Shown: positions 53,813-63,791, numbered from the stretch's first letter. The stretch is 64,000 nucleotides of DNA from Corallococcus silvisoli (GCF_009909145.1 NZ_JAAAPJ010000002.1:62001-126000); one strand, 5' to 3'. The notes: generated from the sequence alone by a model not told the origin. Program-made: numbers and translations.

Positions 53813-55591
53813 ATGAGCCTGCCCTCCCCCAGCAAGCCTGCTCCGCCACCTCCCTGGCTATGGAACGGTGACGAGCCGAGGGTCGCCACCGTCTTCCAAC
53901 CCATCGTCGATCTGCTCAGCGGCGAGGTGCTCGGCCACGAGGTGTTGTCTCGCGGCCTGGGGCCGGTGGAGTCCCCCAACGAGTTGTTCAACCGCGCGCG
54001 AGTGGAAGGCTTCACCTACGAGCTGGAGCGAGCGTGCTGGACGGCGGCGGTGCGCCGCATCGCCACGCTGCCGGAAGCGCAGCGGCGCGGGCCCTTCTTC
54101 TTCAACGTCAGCCCCGACGTGCTGAGCGACGAGCGCTTCGGCGGTGCGTCCACGCTGGAGCTCTTGCGCCAGCACGGCTTGAGCCCGCAGCAGTTGGTGC
54201 TGGAGATCACCGAGCGCAGCACGTTCGAGGACACGGACCAGCTGCGCATGCTCGCGCGGCGCTACGCGGAGCAGGGCTTTGGCATCGCGCTGGATGACTT
54301 CGGCGCGGGGCACTCGGGGTTGGTGACGCTGGTGCACAGCGCGCCGGACTTCATCAAGCTGGACCAGGCGCTGGTGCGCGACATCCACCTGCACACCTAC
54401 CGGCAGCACCTGGTGAAGTCGCTGGTCGCCTTCGCGCAGCGCGTGGACGCGGTGCTCATCGCCGAGGGCGTGGAGACGTGGAACGAGCTGGCGGTGCTGC
54501 TGCGCCTGGGCATCCGGCACGCGCAGGGCTACCTGCTGGCGCGCCCGGTGAGCTCGCCGCAGCGGCCGGGCGCGGACTTCGCGGAGCGCTGCCGCGAGGC
54601 CATCCGCGCGCTGCACCACCGGGAGCACGAGGACGACGAGACGGTGGGCAGCATGATCATCCGCCCCCCGTGCGCGCCGGTGTCCTCGTCCGCGGTGGAG
54701 CTGGATCGGCTCTTCCGCCGCACCCCAGGCGAGGACCACGTGGTGCTGCTGGAAGGCGAGCAGCCGCACGCGGTGGTGACGCGGCGGAGCTTCTACGCGC
54801 GCTTCGGTGGCGTCGCGCCCACCGCGGCGCCGTCGCTGCCGGACGGCCCGCGCGAGGCTCCGATGGTGGTGGAGGACGCCACGGCCATCACCGCCCTGGC
54901 GCGCATGGCGATGCGCCGTCCGCCCGAGTCCGTCTACGACCCGGTGGTGGTGACGGACGCGAAGGGGCACTTCCTGGGCACGGTGACGATGAAGCAGCTC
55001 ATCGCGCGCGCCTCGGACCTGGAGCAGCACGCCGCCACCGGCGCGCATCCGCTCACGGACCTGCCCGGCAGCCGGATGATCGAGCGGTGGATCCGCGCCG
55101 CGCTCCAGGGGCAGGCGTTCACGGTCATCTACGCGGACCTGGACCACTTCGAGACGTACAACGACCGCTACGGCTTCCTCCAGGGCGACCGGGTGATCCG
55201 CTACACGGCGAGCCTGTTGTCGGAGTGCCTGCACCTGCTCCCGCCGGGCTCGCACCTGGGGCACGTGGGCGGCGACGACTTCGTGCTCGTGTGTCCCGAC
55301 GTGGTGGCGCCGGAGGTGCTGCGCACGCTCTGCCAGCGCTTCGACGCGGAGAAGGTGCCCCTCTACGGTCCGGAGGACCTGCGCCGGAGCGGCTTCACCG
55401 CGAGCGACGCGGCGGGCAACCCGGAGCGGGTGACGCTGAGCCTCGCGGCGGTGGACAACGGCGGGCTGTCCGCCACGCCCCACGCCGCGGAGCTGTCGTC
55501 GGTCGCCGCGTCCCTGCGCAAGCGGGTGAAGGCGGTCTCCGCGCAGACGCACACCAGCACGTTCTTGTTCCAGCCCGGCGCGGCGAAGTAG
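53813..55591 (+). CDS. EAL-CBS-GGDEF c-di-GMP signalling protein
   Basis: The 592-residue protein begins with an EAL domain (about 25-265). Its signature reads EVLSR instead of EALLR, but the other catalytic residues look present: FNVSP, LEITERS, DDFGAGHSG, FIKLDQAL, IAEGVE and HAQGYLLARP. A CBS-like segment (about 350-405: YDPVVVTDAKGHFLGTVTMK) follows, then a GGDEF-like domain (about 430-590) with GGDDF in place of GGEEF and no RxxD inhibitory site. It is therefore likelier to be a phosphodiesterase or sensor than a cyclase. No membrane helix is visible. GGAGG sits only two bases before the ATG, an unusually short spacing. Confidence 0.88.
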   Translation: MSLPSPSKPAPPPPWLWNGDEPRVATVFQPIVDLLSGEVLGHEVLSRGLGPVESPNELFNRARVEGFTYELERACWTAAVRRIATLPEAQRRGPFFFNVSPDVLSDERFGGASTLELLRQHGLSPQQLVLEITERSTFEDTDQLRMLARRYAEQGFGIALDDFGAGHSGLVTLVHSAPDFIKLDQALVRDIHLHTYRQHLVKSLVAFAQRVDAVLIAEGVETWNELAVLLRLGIRHAQGYLLARPVSSPQRPGADFAERCREAIRALHHREHEDDETVGSMIIRPPCAPVSSSAVELDRLFRRTPGEDHVVLLEGEQPHAVVTRRSFYARFGGVAPTAAPSLPDGPREAPMVVEDATAITALARMAMRRPPESVYDPVVVTDAKGHFLGTVTMKQLIARASDLEQHAATGAHPLTDLPGSRMIERWIRAALQGQAFTVIYADLDHFETYNDRYGFLQGDRVIRYTASLLSECLHLLPPGSHLGHVGGDDFVLVCPDVVAPEVLRTLCQRFDAEKVPLYGPEDLRRSGFTASDAAGNPERVTLSLAAVDNGGLSATPHAAELSSVAASLRKRVKAVSAQTHTSTFLFQPGAAK

Positions 55592-55612
55592 GCCGCGCCG
55601 GCCCCCCGCGCC

Positions 55613-57274
55613 TCACTCCCAGGTGAGGTGCAGCCGCCCGTCGGTGAAGAGCCGGCCCGTGGCCTCCAGCTCCGTGGAGCCGTTCTCCACCGCGCGGTGC
55701 ACGTTCGCGGGCGGCGCCAGGAGCGTGTCCCGTCCCAGCGTGAACGCCTGCTCCCGCACCAGCGCCCAGTAGGCCTTGTTCAGTTGGAGCGCGCGCGCCC
55801 TCGAGGGCGTCACCAGCCACGCGAGGTCGCGGTCCCCTCCCGGCGCCGCGCGCCGCACCGAAGGCAGGTCCAGGACCCCCTTCGGGAAGAAGCGCGCGAG
55901 CAGCTCATCGTTCGCGCGGAACTCATCCCCGCCCCGCACGCGCTCGAAGTACGTCGCGGTCTCCGGCGCGGCATGTCCCGCCTGCGGCACGTCCGGGATG
56001 CCGCGCAGGTCCTGGGTCCGCCACCCGTCACGCCCAGGCACCTTGCGCGGGAACGCGAAGGTCTGATCCACCGTGACGCCCAGGTTCGTGTGGCACCCCA
56101 TGCAGTACACGTGCTCCTCCAGCGTCTGGAGGCGCAGCCGTCCCCGGGCATCCTCGATGAACCCCTGCAGGCGCCAGCCGAACTCGTTGATCAACCCCAG
56201 CTCCGGCGTGCCGGGGAACGCGGGGAGCCGGCCGCGCGCCTTCTTCTCCTGCTCCTCCGCGTAGAAGTTCCGCACCCGGTCGTCCTCGGGCGCCTCGTCC
56301 TTGCGGGCATAGCGCAGCTCCTTCAACCGCGCGGACAGCAGCGCGGGGGCATCCGGGTCCACGTAGCGCACGGTGTGCAGGAACTCCGTGCCGCGCGGAT
56401 ACGTGTAGCGCCGCACCGGCACCTCCGCCGCGCCGCCCGCGTAGTGGGCCGGGAGCCCGAGCACGACCTCCACGCCAGGGGACAGCCGCCCGTCGCCGTC
56501 CAGGTCCATGCCCCCCACGCGCTCATCCACCGGCTCGACACGGCGGCGCGCGGCCTTCGCGTCCAGGAGGCCGGGGTCCACCGTCATCGCCGCTTCCAGC
56601 ACGGCGAGGTTGAAGCGGTACACCTCGCGCGAGGGCTGTCCCCGCGCGTCCTTCCGAAAGTCCTCCGGGAGCCGGACGTAGACGTCGTCGGTGCTCCCAT
56701 TCGTGGGCCAGAACGTGCCCAGGAAGGGCTTGTAGCGCACCGCGCGCCACCCGCTCCCGTCGCGGGCGAAGCCCTCCGCGTCGAAGCCGCGCGCCAGGTC
56801 CAGGTCCGGCACCCACCCCTTGTAGCCCTCCACGCGCCCCAGGAGCGCGGCCCGGAGCGGCGTGAAGTTGTCCTCGCGGATGTACTCGAGCACCTCGCCG
56901 TCGGTGCTCTCGGCGATGGCCTTCGAGCGCTCCGTGAAGAGGTTGGTCCAGTGGTTCGTCAGGGCCACGTCGCTGAAGGCGTACTCCGCCTGGAGCGACT
57001 CATCCGCCATCACGTTGTTGCCCACGCCGCCGGTGTGACACGTCCAGCACGGGTTCGAGACCCCGGCCGTCTTCGTGTAACACATGGACGGCACCGGGGC
57101 CTCGCGGTTGGCCACGCGGCTGCCCGCCGCCAGGGCCTGCGCGAGCGGATCAAACGGGGCCTCGGCCACGGCGGGCGGGCGCAGACGCCACACGCCCGCC
57201 ATGGCGGCGAAGGCCCCCAGCGTCAGGACGATGACGGCGGGAATCCGGACCCCGTCGAAATGCGAAGAACGCAT
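55613..57274 (-). CDS. c-type cytochrome with two CxxCH haem sites
   Basis: After a single N-terminal hydrophobic helix (AVIVLTLGAFAAMAGVW) this 553-residue periplasmic protein carries haem c motifs CWTCH at residues 76-80 and CMGCH at 391-395, more than 300 residues apart. The intervening sequence (GTFWPTNGSTDDVYVRLPED, MDLDGDGRLSPGVEVVLGLP) is not a family I can name; the DLDGDGRLS loop may bind calcium. ATG at 57274 is preferred, with GGAG nine bases upstream. It follows the PhoX-like gene by 37 bases on the same strand and is probably co-transcribed. Confidence 0.75.
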   Translation of the reverse strand: MRSSHFDGVRIPAVIVLTLGAFAAMAGVWRLRPPAVAEAPFDPLAQALAAGSRVANREAPVPSMCYTKTAGVSNPCWTCHTGGVGNNVMADESLQAEYAFSDVALTNHWTNLFTERSKAIAESTDGEVLEYIREDNFTPLRAALLGRVEGYKGWVPDLDLARGFDAEGFARDGSGWRAVRYKPFLGTFWPTNGSTDDVYVRLPEDFRKDARGQPSREVYRFNLAVLEAAMTVDPGLLDAKAARRRVEPVDERVGGMDLDGDGRLSPGVEVVLGLPAHYAGGAAEVPVRRYTYPRGTEFLHTVRYVDPDAPALLSARLKELRYARKDEAPEDDRVRNFYAEEQEKKARGRLPAFPGTPELGLINEFGWRLQGFIEDARGRLRLQTLEEHVYCMGCHTNLGVTVDQTFAFPRKVPGRDGWRTQDLRGIPDVPQAGHAAPETATYFERVRGGDEFRANDELLARFFPKGVLDLPSVRRAAPGGDRDLAWLVTPSRARALQLNKAYWALVREQAFTLGRDTLLAPPANVHRAVENGSTELEATGRLFTDGRLHLTWE

Positions 57275-57311
57275 GCGTTGAACTCCGTCCTCGTCCTGAT
57301 GCATGGGTGCG

Positions 57312-59675
57312 CTACGGCCAGACGCTGAAGTTGTCCTCGCCCGGGTGCTGGACGCTGACGAACAGGCTGGTCATGTCGGAGTTGAACGCCGGCCCCGTGG
57401 CCTCCGCGTCGCTGGGCATGGACAGCACGCGGAACGCCTTGCGGAAGTACGGGCTGGCGCGGTGCGCGGGCGCCTGGTCCAGGTAGAACACGCCGTCCGC
57501 CACCTTGTTGACGCCGAAGTTGCCGTCGGTGCCGAACCACACGCCGCCTTCACGGTCGATGAGCAGGTTGTCCGGCTTGGCCGCCGCGAACTCCGGCATC
57601 GGGCTGGTGGCCGCGGTCTCGCCCTTCCACACGCGGAAGAAGTCGAACGTGCGCGAGCCCGCGGGCGCCGCGGCATCCGCTTCGCGAATGGCGAAGAGGG
57701 AGCCCACCTTGTCCACCGCGCGGTTGTCCTGCGCGCCGCGCGCCTTCTTCACCCAGGTGCCGTTCTCCAGCGCGGCGGTGGCCACCCGGCCCTGCTGATC
57801 CAGCGCCGTGGGGTCGCCGTGCTCGGTGAAGGCCACGTAGAGCAGCGGCGTACCGCTGGGGTCCTTCGGGTTCCACTCCGTGTCCTCCGGGCGGTTGAGC
57901 TCCATCACGCCCACCTTGTTCGCCGCCGTCCACAGCAGCTTGCGCACCTGGTCGTCGTTGGTGAAGCCGCCCACCGCGTTGTGGTTCGCGTCACGCAGCG
58001 CCGCGCCCACCTGCAGCGTCGGCTGGCCGAACGCCTCGCCATTGGGCGCCAGGTCCGTGCTGTCCAGGCTCAGCTTCACCCAGCGGCCATGGCCCGGGGC
58101 CGCGTCCGTGGGCACCGCGCCGCCCACCAGCGTGTCGCCCGTCGCGTTGTCCAGCCCCGCGAAGTGCGCCGCGTAGAGCGTGCCCGCGTCCAGGAGCGCG
58201 CGCACCTGCGCCTGCGTCATCCCAGGCGTGTACCGGCCCTGCGACACGAACTTGAAGATGCGTCCGCCGCGCCGGTCGTCGCCGGCGTAGATGACGATGG
58301 GCTGGTTCGCGAGCAGCTTCCAGTCCGGGCCGACCACGAAGGAGGCGTTCTCCCAGTGCGCGCGGCCCATCACGCCCAGCTTGCGGTGGCCCGCGCCCGG
58401 CTTCTGCGCATCCTTGCCGTACCAGAGCTCCGGCGGCTGGCCCGGATCCACCTCCGTCAGGTAGCCGTACCCATCCTTCAGGTGCGACGAGTTGCGGTCG
58501 GAGCTGATGAGGTCGCCGTCCGCCGGGGCCGAGAAGTCAGGCGCGAGCGGCGCACCCGGCGCGAAGCCCAGGGCCGCCGGGATCCAGTCGTTCTTGCCCG
58601 TCCACAGCGCGGCCTCGGGGTCTCCGTAGACGCCCTGGACGTTCTCCTCGCCGACGATGAGGGTGCCCCACGGCGTCTGGCCGCCGGAGCAGTTGGAGTG
58701 CGTGCCGGGCACCACTCCCGCCTCCAGCGCCACGCCGGAGTCGTCATGATCCCCGGCGGAGAGCGTCACGCCCACCACCTTCGCCAGGGTGGCGCTGCTG
58801 GCGTCGTAGCGCACGTTGGCCGCGTTGCGGTCCACCGCCCAGCCCCCCGTCGCGGGGTCCTGCACCACGCGCATCCAGGTGCCGCCCACCTGCTTCTTCC
58901 ATTCGCGGTTGTAGGTGACGAGCGCGTCCGACTGCCACGACGTGCCATCCGACACCGTGTTGGAGAGCGTGCCCGTGTTGCGCAGGAAGCGCGCGAAGTC
59001 CAGGTGCTGGCCGATGGGCGCCGTGCCCACGCGCGGCTTCGTGCCGGAGATGTACTCGTGGTTGATCCACAGCCAACCCGCGGAGCCCTGGCCGTTGTAC
59101 TGCGGCGCGCGGCCGTCCTGGGACCAGCCGTCCCCGAAGTAGGCGATGTAGTCCACGTTCGCGCCGAAGCGGGCGGCGCCCTTCGTGTACGCGAGCGGGT
59201 CCATCCACTTGATGACCGTGGTGGGGAACAGCCCCGGCACCGAGCGCACCGAGTCCGTGGACGCCGACGACAGCGGGAACATCAGCGGCGAGGGCAGCTT
59301 CCCCGTGACGACCTGCTCCACGCGCGCCTTCACGTACTCCGCGACGTTGGTGGCACCCGTGCCCAGGTCCCCGCGGAAGGTGACCGCGATGACGGACGAC
59401 AGCGGCGTGCCGGGCTCCACGCCCGGCGCCCGCGCCACGGCGCCAGGTCCAGGCTGTCCCAGGGTGCCCGGCCCCTCGGCGCCTGGCTCTCCCTTCGGTC
59501 CCTGGACTCCGTCCTGGCCGTTCTGGCCATTCTGGCCGTTCTGCCCATCCTGACCGTCCCGACCCGCGGCGCCATCATCACCCGCGGGGCCCTGCGAACC
59601 CTCGCAGCCCACCCATGTCGCGGTGCCAAGCAGGAGCATCGCGCCAGTGGCGCGGCTCATCAGACGAGAAGCCAT
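57312..59675 (-). CDS. PhoX/DUF839-like lipoprotein with collagen-like N-terminal segment
   Basis: The lipobox ends at Cys24 (TWVGC). Residues about 26-76 are a collagen-like Gly-X-Y run with GPAGDDGAAGRDGQDGQNG and GPKGEPGAEGPG. The remainder has the character of PhoX-type alkaline phosphatase or DUF839 beta-propellers (PWGTLIVGEEN, DGYGYLTEVDPGQPPELWYG, FVSQGRYTPGM, GVWFGTDGNFGVNK). PhoX enzymes use Fe and Ca to cleave phosphate esters; whether this one is active is not shown. The start at 59675 is supported by GGAGG nine bases upstream; an ATG at 59684 directly abuts that site. It probably forms trimers held by the Gly-X-Y part. Confidence 0.82.
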   Translation of the reverse strand: MASRLMSRATGAMLLLGTATWVGCEGSQGPAGDDGAAGRDGQDGQNGQNGQNGQDGVQGPKGEPGAEGPGTLGQPGPGAVARAPGVEPGTPLSSVIAVTFRGDLGTGATNVAEYVKARVEQVVTGKLPSPLMFPLSSASTDSVRSVPGLFPTTVIKWMDPLAYTKGAARFGANVDYIAYFGDGWSQDGRAPQYNGQGSAGWLWINHEYISGTKPRVGTAPIGQHLDFARFLRNTGTLSNTVSDGTSWQSDALVTYNREWKKQVGGTWMRVVQDPATGGWAVDRNAANVRYDASSATLAKVVGVTLSAGDHDDSGVALEAGVVPGTHSNCSGGQTPWGTLIVGEENVQGVYGDPEAALWTGKNDWIPAALGFAPGAPLAPDFSAPADGDLISSDRNSSHLKDGYGYLTEVDPGQPPELWYGKDAQKPGAGHRKLGVMGRAHWENASFVVGPDWKLLANQPIVIYAGDDRRGGRIFKFVSQGRYTPGMTQAQVRALLDAGTLYAAHFAGLDNATGDTLVGGAVPTDAAPGHGRWVKLSLDSTDLAPNGEAFGQPTLQVGAALRDANHNAVGGFTNDDQVRKLLWTAANKVGVMELNRPEDTEWNPKDPSGTPLLYVAFTEHGDPTALDQQGRVATAALENGTWVKKARGAQDNRAVDKVGSLFAIREADAAAPAGSRTFDFFRVWKGETAATSPMPEFAAAKPDNLLIDREGGVWFGTDGNFGVNKVADGVFYLDQAPAHRASPYFRKAFRVLSMPSDAEATGPAFNSDMTSLFVSVQHPGEDNFSVWP
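59445..59600 (-). repeat. collagen-like Gly-X-Y coding repeats
   Basis: About 17 Gly-X-Y triplets are encoded, partly as nearly identical nine-base units giving GQNGQNGQNGQDG. They start two residues after the lipidated cysteine of the PhoX-like protein. The region could vary in length by slippage. Confidence 0.75.
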
Positions 59676-59842
59676 GCAGTGCATCCTCCAGAAGGTGGCA
59701 TGCGCGCACCGCCCGACTTCGGGGCGGCGGCACGCGGACGCATCCTGCGGAGGACAGGTGACGCTGCCTTGAGGAGCGCGTCACTTCTTCATCACGGGCA
59801 GGCGGGCCTTGCGACAGCCGCGCGGAGCCCGGGCCCTGCGTG
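59676..59842. other. intergenic region between PhoX-like and DUF192 genes
   Basis: These 167 bases between minus-strand genes hold the promoter of the PhoX-cytochrome pair. A G+C-rich patch at about 59800-59840 follows the DUF192 stop but forms no clear hairpin. No gene is seen. Confidence 0.3.
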
Positions 59843-60387
<545 letters not shown>

Positions 60388-60391
<4 letters not shown>

Positions 60392-60789
60392 GGGTGCTGG
60401 GGGTGCAGGGGCTTGTTGAGCAGCTTCTCGGTCAGCTCGGAGCCCAGGCTGTCGGACATGAGCCGCTCCACCAGCGTCTCGAAGTCCACACGCTGCGACT
60501 CGCTGCTGTAGATGAAGCGGATGCCCATGCCGGGCTCCTCCGCGTCGGCCTTGGACCACACCACTTCGCCCAGCAGCTCGAAGGGCGCCTCGCGGTGGGG
60601 CACCGTCAGCTTGAAGAGGAAGCGCGTGCCAATGGGCAGGGGCTTCTTCGTCTTGATGAACGTGCCGCCCTTGCTGATGTTCTTCGTGTAGTCAGCGAAG
60701 AACGAATTGAGCTTCTTGTAGTCGACCTTCAGCTCGATGGGCGCACGACCATGGGTGCGCAGTTCGGATCCGCTCTTCTGTTCGGACAT
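60388..60789 (-). CDS. PilZ-domain c-di-GMP effector, myxobacterial type
   Basis: The 133-residue protein is a single PilZ domain with both c-di-GMP ligating motifs: RTHGR (RxxxR) near residue 11 and NISKGG (N-x-SxxG) near residue 37. The sequence FIKTKKPLPIGTRFLFKLTV fits the myxobacterial PilZ subfamily (TIGR02266, from memory). With the intact motifs it should bind c-di-GMP. It is coupled to the DUF192 gene and lies 5 kb from an EAL-GGDEF gene. Only 25 bases separate its start from that of the divergent metalloprotease. Confidence 0.9.
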
Positions 60790-60814
60790 GCGGCCGGGGA
60801 GTATAGGGGACGCC

Positions 60815-63178
60815 ATGCGGCAAGTCCTCTCCCGTGCCCGCGCCTTGTTGGGCCGTCCGGCCGTCCTGGCCACCGTGCTGCTGCTTGGCGGCGGTGGGGC
60901 GGGCCTCGTCCTGCTTCCGCTTTTCGGGGTTCCCGGCTTCGAGCTGGGGCTCGCCCTGGCCATCGCCGTCGGCCTGCTCGGGGGAGGGACGGGCATCGCC
61001 GCCGCCGCCCAGGAGCGGCGCATCCTCACCGGCGCCCTGCCCCGGCCCGCCGGGGTGGAAGCCTCCGCCCTGCCCGGAACCGCCGTGGGGCGCGCCCTGG
61101 GCGCCAGCGCCGTCCTGAACCTGGGGGTGCTGGTCCCCCCCTTCGTCTGCGCCCTGCTCTTCGCCCGGCTGCGCACCGCGTGCGACCCGTTCGAGCTGGC
61201 GGGATTCTACCCCCTGCTCACCGTGCCCAGCGCCCTGCTGGCCTCCGCGGCCGGCGTGTTCCTGGGCTTCGCGACGGCCCGCCCCCGGAGCGCGGCCGGC
61301 CTGTACGCGCTGCTCGTCCTCGCGTCGCTGGGCGTCACGGTGTGGCCCATCGTCTTCGGCCCCCAGGTGTTCGCCTTCAACCTCTTCCTGGGTCACCTGC
61401 CCGGCCCGCTGTACGACGAGGCCCTCCAGATGACGGCCGCGCTGGGCTGGTTCCGGCTGGAGACACTTCTGTGGGTGGGCGTCTTCGGCGGGCTCTCCAT
61501 GGCGTTCGTCGACGTGCGCACCGGTCGCCTGGCGCTGAAGGGCGCGCGGCTCGCGAGCCTGCTGGGCTGGGTCCTGCCCTGCGCCCTGGGCATCGCGTTC
61601 CTGGAGGCCCGGGCACCCCAGCTGGGGCTGCGCATGACGGACGCGTACCTGGCGGAGCAGCTGGGCGGCGTGCGGGAGACAGAGCACTTCGTCCTGCACT
61701 ACCCCCGGGGCAAGGCCCGCGAGGACGTGGACCGGATGGCCCGCGACCTGGAGTTCCGCTACGCGCAGACGGAGCACTTCCTGGGCGTCGCGCCCACGGA
61801 GCGCGTGCGCGTGTGGCTCTACCGCTCCGAGGAAGAGAAGCAGCGGCTGGTGGGCGCGGGCCGCACCCAGTTCGCCAAGCCGTGGCGCACGGAGCTGCAC
61901 ATCCAGGACAAGCCCTTCCCCCACACGACGCTGCACCACGAGCTGGCGCACGTCATGGCGGGCCCCGCGGGTTCGGGCTTCTTCCGCGTCACCACCCGGC
62001 TGGGCGCCTGGCCCCTGATGGGCGTGATTGAAGGGCTCGCGGTGGCCGCGGACGACCCCGTGCAGGGGGAGCTCACGCTGCACCAGTGGGCCGCGGGCAT
62101 GCGCCGCCAGGGGCTGGCCCCGGACATGCGCGACCTCATGGGCCCCAAGGGCTTCTACCAGTCCGCCCCGGCGCGGGCGTACACCGTGGCGGGCTCGTTC
62201 CTGCGCTATCTGGCGGACACCTACGGCGCGGACAAGCTGCGCGCCGTCTACGCGCACGCGGACTTCGACGCGGCCTACGGCCGGCCCCTGGACGAGCTCG
62301 TCACCGAATGGGAGCGCACCCTGGACGCGCTGCCCCTGGACGCCTCGACGCTCGCACGCGCGTTCGCCCGCTTCCGCACGGGCAGCCTCTTCTCCCGCGC
62401 CTGCGCCCGCGAGGTGGCGCGCCTGTCGGACTCCGCCCGCGACGCGCTCGCCAGCGATCCCCAGGACGCGCTCCAGCGCTACCAGCGCGCCGCGGCGCTC
62501 CAGCCGGAGGAGCCGTCCTTCCAGTTGGGGCAGGCCGTGGCGCTGGACGCCCTGGAGCGCACCGCCGACGCGGCCCGGGTGCTGGCCTCGCTCGCGAACC
62601 AGGTGAAGGACCGGCCCGCGCTCGCCGCGGAGGTGGCCGTGGCCCGCGCCGACGTGGCCCTCCACCTTCAGGACCTGGAGGGTTCGCGCGCGTTCCTCAA
62701 CGCCGCGCTGGCGCTGGACCCGGGACCGGAGGTGACGCGCACCGCGCAGGTGAAGCTGGCCGCGCTGGAGACGCCCTCGCGCCGGGCCCCCATCGAGGCC
62801 TACTTCCGCGCCCCCCATGAAGAGCTGCGCCTGCTGCTGCTGGACCGGGCCCTGCTCGCCGCGCCGCAGGACCCCTGGCTGCACTACCTGCTGGGGCGGC
62901 GCCTGCACCAGGTGGGTGCGCCGGCACTCGCGACCGAGCAACTTCAACGCGCCCTGGCGGACACCGCGCTCCCGGAGGCCATCCGCCGCGAGGCGACACG
63001 GCTGAAGATTGAAGCCGCCTACCTCGCGGGCGACTGCGGCGCCGTGCGCCATGAAGTGGGGGCGCTGCCGGACTACGGTGCCGCCTTCCGCGCCTCCGCC
63101 ACCGAGTGGCGGGACCGATGTGACTTCGAGCAGACGACGTTTCGCGGGCCCCTGGTGCCGCGACAGGCTTTCCGCTAG
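60815..63178 (+). CDS. membrane-bound peptidase MA-like metalloprotease with TPR region
   Basis: Residues 1-280 contain about seven hydrophobic helices (VLLLGGGGAGLVLLPLFG, LGVLVPPFVCALLFARL, ALLVLASLGVTVWPIVFG). A gluzincin-like domain follows with HELAH at residues 375-379 (zinc ligands) and a downstream GVIEGLAVAADD whose glutamate is the likely third ligand. Residues about 540-780 are TPR-like helices (DALQRYQRAAALQPEEPSFQ, HYLLGRRLHQVGAPALATEQ). This is the peptidase MA layout fused to membrane and TPR parts. The substrate is unknown. AGGGGA before the ATG supports the start. Confidence 0.82.
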   Translation: MRQVLSRARALLGRPAVLATVLLLGGGGAGLVLLPLFGVPGFELGLALAIAVGLLGGGTGIAAAAQERRILTGALPRPAGVEASALPGTAVGRALGASAVLNLGVLVPPFVCALLFARLRTACDPFELAGFYPLLTVPSALLASAAGVFLGFATARPRSAAGLYALLVLASLGVTVWPIVFGPQVFAFNLFLGHLPGPLYDEALQMTAALGWFRLETLLWVGVFGGLSMAFVDVRTGRLALKGARLASLLGWVLPCALGIAFLEARAPQLGLRMTDAYLAEQLGGVRETEHFVLHYPRGKAREDVDRMARDLEFRYAQTEHFLGVAPTERVRVWLYRSEEEKQRLVGAGRTQFAKPWRTELHIQDKPFPHTTLHHELAHVMAGPAGSGFFRVTTRLGAWPLMGVIEGLAVAADDPVQGELTLHQWAAGMRRQGLAPDMRDLMGPKGFYQSAPARAYTVAGSFLRYLADTYGADKLRAVYAHADFDAAYGRPLDELVTEWERTLDALPLDASTLARAFARFRTGSLFSRACAREVARLSDSARDALASDPQDALQRYQRAAALQPEEPSFQLGQAVALDALERTADAARVLASLANQVKDRPALAAEVAVARADVALHLQDLEGSRAFLNAALALDPGPEVTRTAQVKLAALETPSRRAPIEAYFRAPHEELRLLLLDRALLAAPQDPWLHYLLGRRLHQVGAPALATEQLQRALADTALPEAIRREATRLKIEAAYLAGDCGAVRHEVGALPDYGAAFRASATEWRDRCDFEQTTFRGPLVPRQAFR

Positions 63179-63227
63179 ACGCGGGCCCCGCGGACGACTC
63201 ACGCATTGACGAAAAGGTGGATGGCGC

Positions 63228-63755
63228 ATGCATTTCGAGAAGCGGCAACGGATTGAGGGCACGGTGGATGAGGTGGAGCGCGCGCTCCTCGACGAGCGCT
63301 ACTTCCCGTACCTCCTCCAGCACCACGGCGTGCTCCTGGAGCTGCAGCCCCTGGAGGTGCGCGTCGACGGCGACCGCGTGCACCGCCGCGTGCGCTACCG
63401 TCCGAAGCCCGTCATCTCCTCCGTCGGCCCCAAGAAGGTGTCTCCGGAGTGGTTCGCCTTCATCGAGACGTCCACCTACGACAAGCGCAAGAAGGAGTTG
63501 TCGTTCACCAACACGCCCACGTCCCAGACCATCGCCAAGATGCTGGTGAACACGGGCGTGCTGCGGCTGCGCGACCTGGGCAACGGACAGACGGAGCGCA
63601 CCATGGACGGCGAGCTGTCCCTCAAGGTGCCCTTCCTGCTCAAGCCCGTGGCGATGATCGCCGAGCCGCTCATCAAGACGGAGGGCCTGAAGATCCTCGA
63701 CAACGAGCTGCCCGTCCTCAATCGCTTCATCGCTGAAGTCATCCGCGCCAAATAG
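63228..63755 (+). CDS. DUF2505-like protein
   Basis: The 175-residue protein resembles DUF2505/SRPBCC-fold proteins: RIEGTVDEVERALLDERYFP at the N-terminus, a beta-rich centre (RVRYRPKPVISSV, GELSLKVPFLLKP) and a C-terminal helix (EGLKILDNELPVLNRFIAEV). Members may bind hydrophobic ligands; no catalytic residues are evident. It follows the metalloprotease after 49 bases, with AAAAGGTGG upstream of the ATG, and may be expressed with it or from its own promoter. Confidence 0.65.
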   Translation: MHFEKRQRIEGTVDEVERALLDERYFPYLLQHHGVLLELQPLEVRVDGDRVHRRVRYRPKPVISSVGPKKVSPEWFAFIETSTYDKRKKELSFTNTPTSQTIAKMLVNTGVLRLRDLGNGQTERTMDGELSLKVPFLLKPVAMIAEPLIKTEGLKILDNELPVLNRFIAEVIRAK

Positions 63756-63791
63756 TCAAAGCGCACGGTGCGGGCGGGGCCTGGGAATGGG

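Noticed and set aside
59445..59600. short tandem DNA repeats considered as an intergenic satellite
   Set aside because: They encode an in-frame collagen-like Gly-X-Y segment directly after a lipobox.
60692..63262. 856-codon minus-strand frame opposite the metalloprotease gene
   Set aside because: The plus strand carries HELAH, membrane helices and a ribosome-binding site; the minus frame is low-complexity.
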